64,000 nt of DNA, from contig JAFLCL010000013.1 in NCBI GenBank assembly GCA_017303575.1, positions 1 through 64,000 of the forward strand, in the 5' to 3' direction. This DNA comes from Deltaproteobacteria bacterium (GTDB lineage: Bacteria > Myxococcota_A > Polyangia > Polyangiales > Sandaracinaceae). The translations under genes and the position numbers were made by a program. Positions 8,850 through 17,922 of this stretch are shown piece by piece. A model generated the notes under the pieces. The model saw only the letters and a program-made list of their open reading frames with translations. It had not been told where the DNA came from and did no database searches. Within the stretch, counting starts at the first letter, position 1. Each line of letters starts with the position of its first letter.

Positions 8850-9772
8850 GCGATCATGCGATCGAGCACCGCGACCACGTCGGCCATCACCTCGTCGCGG
8901 TTGATCTCGTTCAGCATCTCGTGGCGACCCTCGGGGTAGAGCCGGATCGTCGAGCGCGTGAGGCCCACGCTCTGCAGGCGCTGGTGGAGCTCGACCACGC
9001 CCTTGCTCGCGCGACCGACGGGGTCGCGATCTCCTGCGAAGAGATGCACGGGAAAGTCCTTGGGCACCGCGCCGAAGCCGGACGTCGCGATCGATCGAAG
9101 CCCCTCGAGCAGCTGCACCCAGAGCTCGGTCGTGCAGTGGAAGCCGCATCGCGGATCCGCGATGTACTTGTCGACCTCGGCGGGATCGCGCGAGAGCCAG
9201 TCGAAGTCGGTGCGCGCGGGCTTGAACGCGTCGTTGAACGAGCCGAACGAGAGGAACGTGAGGAGCGAGCTCTTGCCGCGCACCCCTGCGCGCAGCCGCT
9301 CCATGCGCGCGACGCCGCTGCCTGCCCGCTCGAGCACCGAGCCCGGCGCGTTGGTGCCGGAGAAGATCATCCCGTCGTACTCGCGCGCGTGCTTCTGCAG
9401 GATCGCCTGCCCGAAGAACGAGCCCATCGAGTGACCGAAGAAGATCAGCTTCTTGCCGGGGTGCTCGCTCTTGGCGCGCTTGCCGAGCGCGAGCAGATCG
9501 CTCGTCACGAGCTCCCAGCCGTGCGTGTCGCCGAAGTGGCCGACCTCGGCCTCGCTCGCCGTCTTGCCGTGACCGCGGTGATCGTCCGCGTAGACGGCGT
9601 AGCCGTGCTTCGTCAGCACCTCGGCGAAACGCGCATAACGCGCGCCGTGCTCGGCCATGCCGTGCGCGATCTGCACGATGCCCCGCACCTCGCTGCCCTG
9701 ATCCGGGAGCCAACGGTGCACGTGGATCGACGCGCCATCGCGGCCCGTCAGCGAGAACGTATCGGAGCGCAT
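8846..9772 (-). CDS. Monoacylglycerol lipase-like alpha/beta hydrolase (lysophospholipase)
   Basis: A 308-residue serine hydrolase. It has the family motifs VQIAHGMAEHGARY, YADDHRGHGK, nucleophile elbow FFGHSMGS (Ser115), Asp in FAGDRDPVG and His in YPEGRHEML. These match the monoacylglycerol lipase/lysophospholipase (PldB-like) family, which cleaves monoacylglycerols or lysophospholipids in the cytoplasm. It is the first gene of a minus-strand run with AlkB, a second hydrolase and a small exported protein. ATG 9772 is chosen; an in-frame ATG at 9787 would add five residues. Neither start has a strong ribosome site. Confidence 0.88.
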   Translation of the reverse strand: MRSDTFSLTGRDGASIHVHRWLPDQGSEVRGIVQIAHGMAEHGARYARFAEVLTKHGYAVYADDHRGHGKTASEAEVGHFGDTHGWELVTSDLLALGKRAKSEHPGKKLIFFGHSMGSFFGQAILQKHAREYDGMIFSGTNAPGSVLERAGSGVARMERLRAGVRGKSSLLTFLSFGSFNDAFKPARTDFDWLSRDPAEVDKYIADPRCGFHCTTELWVQLLEGLRSIATSGFGAVPKDFPVHLFAGDRDPVGRASKGVVELHQRLQSVGLTRSTIRLYPEGRHEMLNEINRDEVMADVVAVLDRMIA

Positions 9773-9896
9773 GAGGGGCGCGAGCATATCGCGCGCGGTC
9801 GCGTCGTCACGGCGTCGCGTGCGGTCGATCGCACGACGCTGGTCGAGGCGCCCGGCCCGAGTGACCGCGAGGCTGGCTGCGTCGTACCTTCCGCGC

Positions 9897-10427
9897 ATGA
9901 CACGGCCTCGTGCGTCGTTGGGTCCTCTGATCGCGCTCGCGTTCACGCTCGTCGGCTGCGGTGCGGACACGCCGCCGACCGAGACTGCCGCGCTCCGAGG
10001 CGAGGGTGACGTCGTCGTCGAGCCAGGCGATCGTGCGGGTGCGAGCCGTGTCGACCTCGCGCGCGGCGAGACGCCTGCGCGCGCCGAACAGGACGACGAG
10101 GCCGTGACCCCACTGCTCACCCTCACACGCCTCGAGAACGTGACCGCCGAAGACGGTCACGGCACCGAGCGTCCACAGGCCACCGCGATCGCGTTCGACC
10201 TCGACGCACGTCGCTTCCCACCACGCGCGAGCGACCCCGTGCTCCACGTCGGTCAGCTCGCGCTCCATCGCTACACGCACCCGCGCATCGGCGTGCTGCG
10301 CTTCGTGCTCGCCGAAGACGCGCTGCCTCCCGACGGGACCGCAGTCTTCGCGCAGTACGGGGAGGACGCAGCCACGCGCGTCGAGCTCGGTGTGATCTCG
10401 CGCGACGCGATCGGAGCGGCCCAGTGA
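9897..10427 (+). CDS. Small lipoprotein of unknown function
   Basis: A 176-residue probable lipoprotein. The signal sequence IALAFTLVGC is a clean lipobox. After an acidic, low-complexity linker (about 25-70) comes a small beta-rich domain (LLTLTRLENV, IAFDLDARRFPP, LALHRYTHPRIGVLRFVL). No family is recognised. The gene is divergent from the lipase gene over 124 bp, and its stop overlaps the GTG start of the next lipoprotein by 4 bp, so the two are probably one operon. Confidence 0.75.
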   Translation: MTRPRASLGPLIALAFTLVGCGADTPPTETAALRGEGDVVVEPGDRAGASRVDLARGETPARAEQDDEAVTPLLTLTRLENVTAEDGHGTERPQATAIAFDLDARRFPPRASDPVLHVGQLALHRYTHPRIGVLRFVLAEDALPPDGTAVFAQYGEDAATRVELGVISRDAIGAAQ

Positions 10428-13048
10428 GCCGCCCCTCGACTGGCACGGTCCAGGGCGCGCTCCTCGTGGTCGTCGCGTCGCTCGGCGCGCTCGGCCTCGC
10501 AGGCTGCGACTGTGGCGGCACGATGCCGCCCGCGTCGTGCGGCATGGACGGAACACCCGTCGATCAGCCTGCGATCGAGTGCCCCGAGGTCGTCGACCTC
10601 GGCTGCATCGCCTCGAGCGGCACGAGCTTCTCGATCACGCCCAGCGTCGCGACGTGTGATGGCTCGACGCCGACGATCGTGTGCGATCCCATCGTGGGAT
10701 CGAGCGTCACCGCGGACCGCAGCACGGGCAGCTGCACAGCGACCTCGGCGAGCGGCGCGAGCGCGACGTGCACCTTCCGCATCACCGGCCGCATCGACGG
10801 CATGGCGCGCCTCGCGTGCGCCGACGACACGACGGTGGAGTGCGTGGGCGCGAGCACACCCGCGACGATCGGGGACGCCACCGCGTTCGAGAGCTGCAGC
10901 GGCGGCGAGGTCGGCGCCATCACCGACGATCGACGTGCGAGCGGATACCCGCGCGGCACGAGCACCGTGACGTTCTCCGCGATGGACGGCGCGGGCGCGC
11001 GCCTCTCGTGCACCAGCGACGTGATCGTCGAGGACACGACGGCGCCGGTCATCACGTGCCCCGCGAGCTCGCGCATCGTGCGCACCAGCCCGAGCGATCC
11101 AGTCACGAGCGCGGACATCACGGCGACCGATGCGTGCGACGCCGCGCCCACCCTCACGATCGAGCCGCCCACGCCGGGCCCCGGCACCACGCGCATGACC
11201 GCGACGGCGACCGATGCCGCGGGTCTCACCGCGCGCTGCACCTTCGATGCGACAGTCCTCGATCTGTTCGCGCCCACGGGGCTGCGCGTGGTCTCCGCGA
11301 CGCGCACAGCGACGGGCGCGACGGACACCACGATCGGCTGGACACCGAGCGCGGGCGCCGACGTCACGCGCACGCGCGTCGAGCGCAGCACGAGCCCCAG
11401 CGGCCCCTGGACCATGGTCGCCGACGTCGATCCGGCGACGATCACGTTCACCGATGCGGGCATGCCGGGGCCCATCGCCTACTACCGCGTGATGGCGCTC
11501 GGCATGGGCGGCGAGGAAGGTGGCGTCACCGATCCGCTGCGCGTCCTCACGATCGACACCGGAGGCTACGACCTCGCCGCGCAGAGCGTGCCCGGCGTGC
11601 CGTTCGCGACGAGCCTCTGGGCCACGATCCGCGCGCCCGTCGCGATCGACGAGGGCCCGTTCCCGCTCGTGCTCTTCCTCCACGGCAACCACGGCAACTG
11701 TCGCCCCTCGATGGGCGACGACGACTGCGAGACGCGTGAGGCCGACGCCTGCGAGGACGGTCGCTTCACCACCACGCCGAACGCCGCGGGCTACATCTAC
11801 CTCCAGGACACGCTCGCTGCGCAGGGCTACGTGACCGCGAGCATCTCCGCGAACGCGCTCAACTGCCGCGACGACTTCATCCCCGAGCGCACCGCGCTGA
11901 TCGTCGAGCACCTGCGACGATGGCAGCGCTGGGCCACGACCGAGGAAGCTCCGTTCATGGGCCGCTTCAGCGGCGCGATCGATCTCGCGCACGTCCACCT
12001 CGTCGGTCACTCGCGCGGCGGCGAGGCCGTCTCGCAGACGCCGCAGCTGCTCGCCACGAGCCCGATCGCCGGCCTCACGCTGAGCTCGGTGCTCGCGATC
12101 GGTCCGACCGACTACCACGACAACACACCGCAGGGCGTCAGCTACCTCGTGCTCTTGCCCTCGTGCGATGCGGACGTGAGCGACCTCCAGGGCGCGCGCA
12201 TGTACGACCGCGGCCTGCGCGACTCGGACGCGTTCACGCGCAGCCAGCTGCTCTTCGTCGGCACGAATCACAACTTCTTCAACACCGAGTGGCGCTTCGA
12301 CGACAACGCCTTCCGCGGCGTGTGCCCGAACAGCGCGCGCATCTCGGCCGAGGCGCAGCGCGCGGGCCTCGAGCTCCTGATCTCGGACTGGATCGCGACC
12401 TCGGACGCCCGCACGCCGCCGCCTGCCTACGTGCGCACCGACGCGGAGCTGCCTGCGATCTTCGAGGCATGGTCGGACGACTCGCTCGATCTTCGCTTCG
12501 CGTACGCGCCGATCTCGCGCCGCACGATCGACGACTTCAGCCGCGCGGGCTTCTCCACGAATTCGCTCGGAGGCAGCAACACGTTCATGGGCTTCACCGC
12601 CGCGCTCGACTGCACGGGCATGTGCGCGGGCAGCTACGCGGGCGTGCGCGACGCCGCGCGCATCGCATGGGACGCGGCACCCGCGAGCGCGAGCTTCGGC
12701 CTCGGCAGCTTCGATGCCTCCGGGGACGAGGCGATCTCGGTGCGCTTCGCCTCGCGCGTCGCGACGATCAACGACGGTCTCACGGAGCACTCCTTCTTGC
12801 TGCGCGTGCGCGACGCCTCGGGCACGACCGCGGAGGTTCGCGTGCAGGACGTCGGTCGCCTGCCGCACCGCTACGAGGGCAACCGTCCGCTCGAGGTCCT
12901 CACGACGGTGCGCGTGCCGCTCGCGCGCCTGCGTGAGCTCGCGCCCACCCTCGACGTCGCTCACCTCGCGGCGTTCGAGGTCGCGATGCCCGTCCCCGAG
13001 CAAGCCCGCGGCTCGATCTGGATCGCCGACGTCGCCGCCGACCGCTGA
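10424..13048 (+). CDS. Multidomain lipoprotein: HYR-like repeats, FN3 and alpha/beta hydrolase
   Basis: An 874-residue secreted fusion. GTG 10424 overlaps the upstream stop (GTGA); the signal peptide ends GLAGCDCGG. Residues about 40-285 hold three HYR/Ig-like repeats with paired Cys and the motif DTTAPVITCPAS. About 285-370 is a fibronectin-III-like module (PTGLRVVSATR...YYRVMALG). About 375-680 is an alpha/beta hydrolase with LVLFLHGNHGNC, nucleophile elbow VGHSRGGE (Ser530) and a candidate His in GTNHNFFN. The rest (about 690-874) is a beta-sandwich-like end. The hydrolase resembles the dienelactone-hydrolase/PET-hydrolase-like superfamily. It is likely a surface-tethered esterase acting on an extracellular polymer or ester; the substrate is not readable. 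Confidence 0.85.
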   Translation: MSRPSTGTVQGALLVVVASLGALGLAGCDCGGTMPPASCGMDGTPVDQPAIECPEVVDLGCIASSGTSFSITPSVATCDGSTPTIVCDPIVGSSVTADRSTGSCTATSASGASATCTFRITGRIDGMARLACADDTTVECVGASTPATIGDATAFESCSGGEVGAITDDRRASGYPRGTSTVTFSAMDGAGARLSCTSDVIVEDTTAPVITCPASSRIVRTSPSDPVTSADITATDACDAAPTLTIEPPTPGPGTTRMTATATDAAGLTARCTFDATVLDLFAPTGLRVVSATRTATGATDTTIGWTPSAGADVTRTRVERSTSPSGPWTMVADVDPATITFTDAGMPGPIAYYRVMALGMGGEEGGVTDPLRVLTIDTGGYDLAAQSVPGVPFATSLWATIRAPVAIDEGPFPLVLFLHGNHGNCRPSMGDDDCETREADACEDGRFTTTPNAAGYIYLQDTLAAQGYVTASISANALNCRDDFIPERTALIVEHLRRWQRWATTEEAPFMGRFSGAIDLAHVHLVGHSRGGEAVSQTPQLLATSPIAGLTLSSVLAIGPTDYHDNTPQGVSYLVLLPSCDADVSDLQGARMYDRGLRDSDAFTRSQLLFVGTNHNFFNTEWRFDDNAFRGVCPNSARISAEAQRAGLELLISDWIATSDARTPPPAYVRTDAELPAIFEAWSDDSLDLRFAYAPISRRTIDDFSRAGFSTNSLGGSNTFMGFTAALDCTGMCAGSYAGVRDAARIAWDAAPASASFGLGSFDASGDEAISVRFASRVATINDGLTEHSFLLRVRDASGTTAEVRVQDVGRLPHRYEGNRPLEVLTTVRVPLARLRELAPTLDVAHLAAFEVAMPVPEQARGSIWIADVAADR

Positions 13049-13064
13049 CTGAGGTCACACACGG

Positions 13065-13454
13065 ATGTCCGGAGCCGATCACGCCGCGGTCGAGGTCGTG
13101 CGTGCGATCGCCGATCGAGAGCACGTCCCCGCATCGCATGGGCGCACAGGCGAGCCGCTCGGACGCGTGCTCTCGTTGGTGGACTGTGCGCGGTACACGG
13201 TCGATCACGTCCAGCTCACGCGGGGTGAGCGCAGTACGCCGACGCATCGACACAGCCACACCGAGGAGGTGCTGCTCGTGCTCTCCGGGACGCTCGCGCT
13301 CGAGTCCGACGGCGCCGTGCACACGCTCGCCGCGGGTGACTTCGCGCGCCTCCGCCCCAGTGATCGCGTGATGCACACGCTCGTCGCGACGACGGAAGTG
13401 ACGCTGATCTTCGTGCGCATCCTCGATCCGAACGACGTCACGTCGTTTCGCTGA
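13065..13454 (+). CDS. Single-domain cupin protein
   Basis: A 129-residue protein with one cupin domain. Cupin motif 1 is THRHSHTEEVLLVLSGTL (about 62-79), which supplies two or three His and a Glu for metal binding. Motif 2 (GDFARLRPSDRVMHTLVA) gives the third His. Small cupins of this type bind Mn, Fe or Ni and act as isomerases, dioxygenases or sensors; the specific reaction is not predictable. It has no signal peptide and starts 16 bp after the multidomain hydrolase stop, so it may be co-transcribed. It converges with mutM. Confidence 0.85.
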   Translation: MSGADHAAVEVVRAIADREHVPASHGRTGEPLGRVLSLVDCARYTVDHVQLTRGERSTPTHRHSHTEEVLLVLSGTLALESDGAVHTLAAGDFARLRPSDRVMHTLVATTEVTLIFVRILDPNDVTSFR

Positions 13455-13463
13455 GGGCGACGC

Positions 13464-14309
13464 TCAGGCCTTCTTCTTCTTCTGACACTTGCTGCAGAAG
13501 TAGGTCGTGCGTCCGCCCTGATCGATCGTCTCGATTGCCTTGCCGCACACGGGACACGGCTCGCCCTCTTTGCCGTAGACCGAGAACGGGTTGGGGCCGC
13601 CCTCGTTCACGTAGACGTACTCCTCGGTCGCAGCGAGCTCGGCGAGCTGACGCGACAGCGTGCGATCGACGCCCGCGACGAGCGCGTCCCAGTCCTTGTC
13701 CCGCAAGCTGGAGGTCGGTGTGTCGGGATGGATCTTCGCGAAGAAGACCGCCTCCGCCGCGTGGATGTTGCCGAGGCCCGCGATCTTCGCTTGGTCCATC
13801 AGCGCGAGCTTGATCGGCGCGATCGGCAGCTTGCCGCTCTTACCGCGGAAGCAGCGCGCGAGCTGCTCGCCGGTGCGCACCTCGATGGCGTCGGGCCCGA
13901 GCTTGGGCATGCCCGAGCTCACCTTCACGTCGGCGCGCGGCCCCGCGATCGCACGGCCCAGACGTCGCCCGTCGACGAGCGTGAGGCGTGTGGTGTCGGT
14001 CGTGACCGTCCAGCGCGCGAAGCGAGGCGCCTCGCTCGCGTCGTCGATCGCGCGAACGACGAAGTGCCCCGTCATGCCGAGGTGGAAGAAGAGGCCCAGC
14101 GCCTCGTCACCGCGCGCCAAGTGAACGAGGACGCTCTTGCCGCGACGCTCCGACCCCACCACGTGCGCACCGACGAGCGCGCGCGCGAAGCTCTCGCTTC
14201 CCTGCGCGACCACGATCGGATCGTTCGACTCCGCGTGCGTGATCGGACGGTCCTTCAGCGCACGAAGGACCACACCACGCGCATGCTCGACCTCGGGCAG
14301 CTCCGGCAT
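13464..14309 (-). CDS. mutM: Formamidopyrimidine-DNA glycosylase (Fpg/MutM family)
   Basis: A 281-residue base-excision repair enzyme that removes oxidised purines such as 8-oxoguanine and nicks the abasic site. The N-terminus MPELPEVE gives the catalytic Pro and Glu after Met removal. RRGKSVLV holds the conserved beta-hairpin Lys, and GLGNIHAAEAVFFAKIHP matches the helix-two-turn-helix. The C-terminal zinc finger CPVCGKAIETIDQGGRTTYF plus CSKCQ retains all four Cys. The length is normal for Fpg. The last residues are Lys-rich (KKKK). Nei-type activity is a less likely alternative. Confidence 0.95.
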   Translation of the reverse strand: MPELPEVEHARGVVLRALKDRPITHAESNDPIVVAQGSESFARALVGAHVVGSERRGKSVLVHLARGDEALGLFFHLGMTGHFVVRAIDDASEAPRFARWTVTTDTTRLTLVDGRRLGRAIAGPRADVKVSSGMPKLGPDAIEVRTGEQLARCFRGKSGKLPIAPIKLALMDQAKIAGLGNIHAAEAVFFAKIHPDTPTSSLRDKDWDALVAGVDRTLSRQLAELAATEEYVYVNEGGPNPFSVYGKEGEPCPVCGKAIETIDQGGRTTYFCSKCQKKKKA

Positions 14310-14369
14310 GGCCGCGAGGATGCCAGATCATGCACGCCCTCCCCAGGGAAGCTCGGGCAGGTGCGTGCG

Positions 14370-14985
14370 ATGCTCTTCGTCTTGACGGATCTCCGCGACT
14401 ACGTCGGCCGCCACCTCGAGACGATCATGAGGAACGCCCTGCACCCCGAGAGGTGCTCGGACGGTGCATCCGTGATCAAGCAGCTCGTCGACGAGCCGGG
14501 TTGCGTCGAGGTCGTCGGACACGCGTACTTCCTTCCCGACCGCGGCGGGGACTGGCATCGATGCGCCCGTCCCAGAGCTGCTCGCGGTCTTCTTCGCGCA
14601 TCACCTCCGCGGCGGTCTGGGTCCGTTGAACGGCACGCTCTCGCTCGCCGATCGGCGAGAAGGCTGCTTCTGGGAGCGCCTCGTGAAATTCCCCGATCAC
14701 TCTTGGATCCCAGCGTTCGATGACGGACGCGGACACTACGTCCTCGTGGACGCGAACGATCCCGAGGGACCTCTGCTCCTCGACGGCGCGCAGTCGATCC
14801 ACCTCCTCGATCTCACCCTCCCGTTGCTCCTCGAGCAGTGGCTCTCGGGCACGCTGGATCGAAGCACCTGGTCGATCGAGGGCGAGCACGACTCGATGCT
14901 TCCGCATGAGGTCGCGGCTCGACGTCCGCCACCGTCGACCACCGTGCGAGGCACGCGTCTCCGCCCGCGCGTGAGCGCGCGGTGA
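14370..14985 (+). pseudogene. Possible frameshifted gene of unknown family
   Basis: Two plus-strand frames together look like one protein. The first, from ATG 14370, begins MLFVLTDLRDYVGRHLETI and reads sensibly through VVGHAYFLPDRGGDW (to about 14555), then turns into Arg-rich non-coding-like text ending at 14723. The adjacent frame becomes sensible from about 14560 (APVPELLAVFFAHHLRGG) to the stop at 14985, with KFPDHSWIPAFDDGRGHYVL and GPLLLDGAQSIHLLDLTL. That second frame has a stop at 14473 and no good start before 14626. A one-base indel near 14545-14570 would join them into about 205 residues. Either a decayed gene or a sequencing error; no family is claimed. Confidence 0.45.
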
Positions 14986-15029
14986 CGAGGGCTCGCGCGA
15001 TCCGCGAGGGCTGATAGCTTCGCGCCGCG

Positions 15030-16706
15030 ATGGCATCCGCAGAGGGCCCGACCGACGATTCCCCGACTCCCGCGAAGGACGCACCCGCGAAGGATGTGTC
15101 GGCGACCGATGCGAGCGCGCCGGCACCGAAGCCTCCGCTCGCGATCCGGCTGCGGCCCTGGCTCATCCTCACGCTGAGCGCGGTGCTCATGTTCCTCGGC
15201 TTCGCGGGCTTCGGTGTGTGGCCGCTCGCGTTCGTTGGGCTCGTGCCCGCGCTCTACGTGTTCGATCCGGTGCTGAAGACGCACGGCGGCTTCGCGCGTC
15301 CCGTGGGTCGTGCGTTCTTCTGGCGCGCGTGGTTCTTCGGCTACCTCAGCTACGTCGGTGGCTTCTGGTGGGTCGAGTACACGATCCGCACGTTCGGCGG
15401 CTTCCCGCTCGCCATCAGCTCGCTCTTCGCCTCGATCTTCTGGGGCTTCCAGGGCCTCGAGTTCGCCCTGCTCGCGTGGGTGTTCCGTCGTGCGCGCGAG
15501 AACGGCTGGCCCGCGACGCTCGTCGTGGTCGCTGCGTACCTCGGCGTCGAAGGCCTCTTCCCGCAGCTCTTCGAGCACTACTACGGCAACGCGTTCTTCG
15601 ACGTGCCGATCCTCATCCAGGTCGCGGACCTCGGCGGACCCGAGATGTGCACGGCGCTCGCGATCGGCGTGAACGGCGCGATCTACGAGACGATCGCGGA
15701 TCGCTTGCAGGGCAAGCCGTGGCCGCGCGCCGCGATCGCCGCGGCTGCGGGCTACGTGGTCTTCACGCTGGGCTACGGCGCGTGGCGCCTGTCCTCGGAG
15801 GCCGCGCGCGCCGAGCAGGCCGAGACCATCCGCATCTCCGCGGTGCAGGCGAACCTCGGCCTCTTCGAGCGCTTCGACGATCCCTTCGAGGGCGTGCGTC
15901 GACAGCGCACGATGAGCGACGAGCTCGAGCGCACCGAGCACCCCGATCTCCTCGTGTGGCCCGAGTCGTCGGTGCCGATGTGGCTCGATCGACCGGCGTC
16001 CTTCGCGCGCATGATCCCCGACCTCGAGACGCCGCTGCTCTTCGGCGCGATCCGTCACGGTGAGCCCCGCGAGGACGGCGATCGACGCATGCACAACACG
16101 GCGTTCATCACCGACGCCGATCGACAGATCATCGATCACTACGACAAGACCTACTTGCTCACGTTCGGTGAGTACATCCCGTTCGGCGATCAGTTCCCCT
16201 TCGTCTACGAGCTGTCGCCCGCGAGCGGACAGTTCTCGCCTGGTGACGACGTCGAGCCGCTGCCGATCCGTCTGCGCGACGGACGCGCGTACCGAACGAG
16301 CGTGCTCGTCTGCTACGAGGACATCGTGAGCGGCTTCGTGCGCCGCGCCGTGCGCGAGGGCGATCCGCACGTGCTGCTCAACATCACGGTCGACTCGTGG
16401 TTCGGCGACACGCACGAGCCTTGGGTGCACCTCGCGCTCGCGCAGTTCCGCGCGGTCGAGCACCGTCGATGGCTCGTGCGCACCACCATCACGGGCGTCT
16501 CGGCGTTCGTCGACTCGACGGGGCAGGTCCGCGCGCACACCGAGGTCTTCGAGCCCGCGACTCTCACGCACGACGTGCCGATGCTCGCGGGCGCGACGAC
16601 GCTGTACGGCCTGATCGGGCCGTGGCCCGGCTACCTCGGCGCGCTGCTCACGCTCTATTTCCTGCGTCGACGCAGGTCGCCGCCCGTGGGAACTCTTCCC
16701 GCATGA
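15030..16706 (+). CDS. lnt: Apolipoprotein N-acyltransferase
   Basis: A 558-residue inner-membrane enzyme that adds the third acyl chain to the N-terminal Cys of lipoproteins. After a Pro/Ala/Asp-rich N-terminal tail of about 45 residues come about six transmembrane helices (roughly 48-260) and a periplasmic nitrilase-like domain. The catalytic triad is visible as Glu312 in WPESSVPM, Lys373 in YDKTYLLTFGEYIPFG and Cys428 in VCYED. A final helix near the C-terminus precedes an Arg-rich end. Enzyme and abundance of lipoproteins in this window fit together. Its stop overlaps the ATG of the next gene (ATGA), so the two are probably coupled. Confidence 0.95.
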   Translation: MASAEGPTDDSPTPAKDAPAKDVSATDASAPAPKPPLAIRLRPWLILTLSAVLMFLGFAGFGVWPLAFVGLVPALYVFDPVLKTHGGFARPVGRAFFWRAWFFGYLSYVGGFWWVEYTIRTFGGFPLAISSLFASIFWGFQGLEFALLAWVFRRARENGWPATLVVVAAYLGVEGLFPQLFEHYYGNAFFDVPILIQVADLGGPEMCTALAIGVNGAIYETIADRLQGKPWPRAAIAAAAGYVVFTLGYGAWRLSSEAARAEQAETIRISAVQANLGLFERFDDPFEGVRRQRTMSDELERTEHPDLLVWPESSVPMWLDRPASFARMIPDLETPLLFGAIRHGEPREDGDRRMHNTAFITDADRQIIDHYDKTYLLTFGEYIPFGDQFPFVYELSPASGQFSPGDDVEPLPIRLRDGRAYRTSVLVCYEDIVSGFVRRAVREGDPHVLLNITVDSWFGDTHEPWVHLALAQFRAVEHRRWLVRTTITGVSAFVDSTGQVRAHTEVFEPATLTHDVPMLAGATTLYGLIGPWPGYLGALLTLYFLRRRRSPPVGTLPA

Positions 16707-17830
16707 AGCGCGCTCCGTTCCTCGCCTTCGCCTGTCTCTCGATCACGTCGCTCGCGCCTGCGTGTGACTGCGCGGGCGAGGAGCCCTCGTTCAGCACGAG
16801 GACCGAGCCGACGCCTGCGCCCGCGCCTCCTCCCGAAGAGAGCCTCGTCGGTGCGATCGACGACACGAGCCTCGCGCCCGCGACACGCACCGACCTGCCG
16901 CCCGCGGTGCCTGCGATCGCGGTGTCGGTCACGGGCACGACGCTCGCGGTGTCGAACCTCGCCTTGCTCGCGAGCTGGCCGCCCGCGGATCGCGACCGCG
17001 TGACGGCGGCCCCGCCCGAGGGCGCGTCGAGCGCGTGGCCGCGCATCGAGACATCGATCGAGCTCGAGCCCGATGCACCGATCCGCGTGCCAGGTGTGGT
17101 CGACGCGCTGAGCGCGGCGGTCGGAGTCGAGCGTGCGCGATCGGGATCGGGCGCGCCCACCGCCGTCGCGATGCGCGTCACCGGTGCCTCGCCGTGGTCG
17201 AGCGTCACGCGAGCCGTCTACGCCGCGGGGATGGCGGGTCTGTCGGAGCCGCGCTTCGTGCTCGCGAGCGGACGCGACGAGGTGGAGCTCCGCCTCACGC
17301 TGCCCCGCGTCGGCGGATCCTCGGCGCCGCTCGGAGGAGCGCTCGCGGGTCGCGATCCCGCTGAGCTCGCAGCGTCGATCCAAGCTGCGCTCGCGCAGCA
17401 CGCGCCTGCCCGTGAAGGCCTGCCTGCGGAAGGCATCACGCAGGGAGGCAACAGGCCGCGCGCTGAGCTCGCGCCTTCGGTTCTCGAAGGCACCGACTCC
17501 ATCGCGGGCCCCGCGGCAGAGGGCGATCGCGAGGTCGCGCGCGGCGCGCCCGTCGATGCCGCGTTCACGGTGCGCCTCACGCGTGAAGGTCTCGTGGTGG
17601 AGCGTGGTGGCGAGCGCCTCGGTGCAGGGTGTCAGCGCGCGGCGCTGGGTCCCGCGCCCTCGCTGCCGATGAGCACGATCACGCACACGAGCGTGCGCGA
17701 GTGTCTCCTCGCGTCGGGCGTGCCCACCACGCCCTACGTGTTCCAGGCCGAGCCCGAGATCACCTTCGTGCGCGTGGCGTCGGTGCTCGAGGTGCTGGAC
17801 GAGCTCGGCTCGGTCTCGCTGGCGATGTGA
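16703..17830 (+). CDS. Lipoprotein with ExbD/TolR-like periplasmic segments
   Basis: A 375-residue probable lipoprotein. The signal peptide ends ITSLAPACDC (Cys near residue 21), followed by a Pro/Ala-rich linker. Residues about 65-205 resemble the periplasmic domain of ExbD/TolR: a beta strand AIAVSVTGTTLAV, then AVAMRVTGASPWSSVTRAVY and AAGMAGLSEPRFVLAS. A partial second unit may begin at FTVRLTREGLVVERGGERL (about 290). The transmembrane helix with the conserved Asp of true ExbD is missing, so proton-driven energy coupling is not expected. ATG 16703 overlaps the lnt stop by 4 bp. The ExbD comparison is by eye and uncertain; otherwise unknown. Confidence 0.7.
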   Translation: MKRAPFLAFACLSITSLAPACDCAGEEPSFSTRTEPTPAPAPPPEESLVGAIDDTSLAPATRTDLPPAVPAIAVSVTGTTLAVSNLALLASWPPADRDRVTAAPPEGASSAWPRIETSIELEPDAPIRVPGVVDALSAAVGVERARSGSGAPTAVAMRVTGASPWSSVTRAVYAAGMAGLSEPRFVLASGRDEVELRLTLPRVGGSSAPLGGALAGRDPAELAASIQAALAQHAPAREGLPAEGITQGGNRPRAELAPSVLEGTDSIAGPAAEGDREVARGAPVDAAFTVRLTREGLVVERGGERLGAGCQRAALGPAPSLPMSTITHTSVRECLLASGVPTTPYVFQAEPEITFVRVASVLEVLDELGSVSLAM

Positions 17831-17852
17831 TCGGCCCACCTCGGCACACGTC

Positions 17853-17876
17853 GATCGCCCACGAAACAGGGCGATC
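17853..17876. promoter_or_regulatory. Inverted repeat upstream of a sigma-54-like promoter
   Basis: Perfect 8-bp arms GATCGCCC (17853-17860) and GGGCGATC (17869-17876) flank an 8-nt loop. It lies 22 bp after one gene and 15 bp before the -24/-12 match at 17892. It could be an activator-binding site or a terminator hairpin for the upstream gene; no U-run follows. Confidence 0.35.
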
Positions 17877-17891
17877 CAGACGATCACGGGG

Positions 17892-17907
17892 TGGCACGTT
17901 CGCTGCT
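17892..17907 (+). promoter_or_regulatory. Candidate sigma-54 (-24/-12) promoter
   Basis: TGGCACGTTCGCTGCT matches the TGGCACG-N4-TTGCW consensus at all fixed positions except one (C for the first T of the -12 box). Spacing of GG and GC is exact. The predicted start would lie about 17918, only a few bases before ATG 17923, so the leader would be almost absent; this weakens the call. A sigma-54 activator is encoded at 29444-30841. Confidence 0.45.
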
Positions 17908-17922
17908 GCTCCGTGCGGCACC

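Noticed and set aside
10271..13003. Minus-strand open frame of about 910 codons
   Set aside because: It opposes the HYR-FN3-hydrolase gene, whose motifs are clear; the antisense text is compositional.
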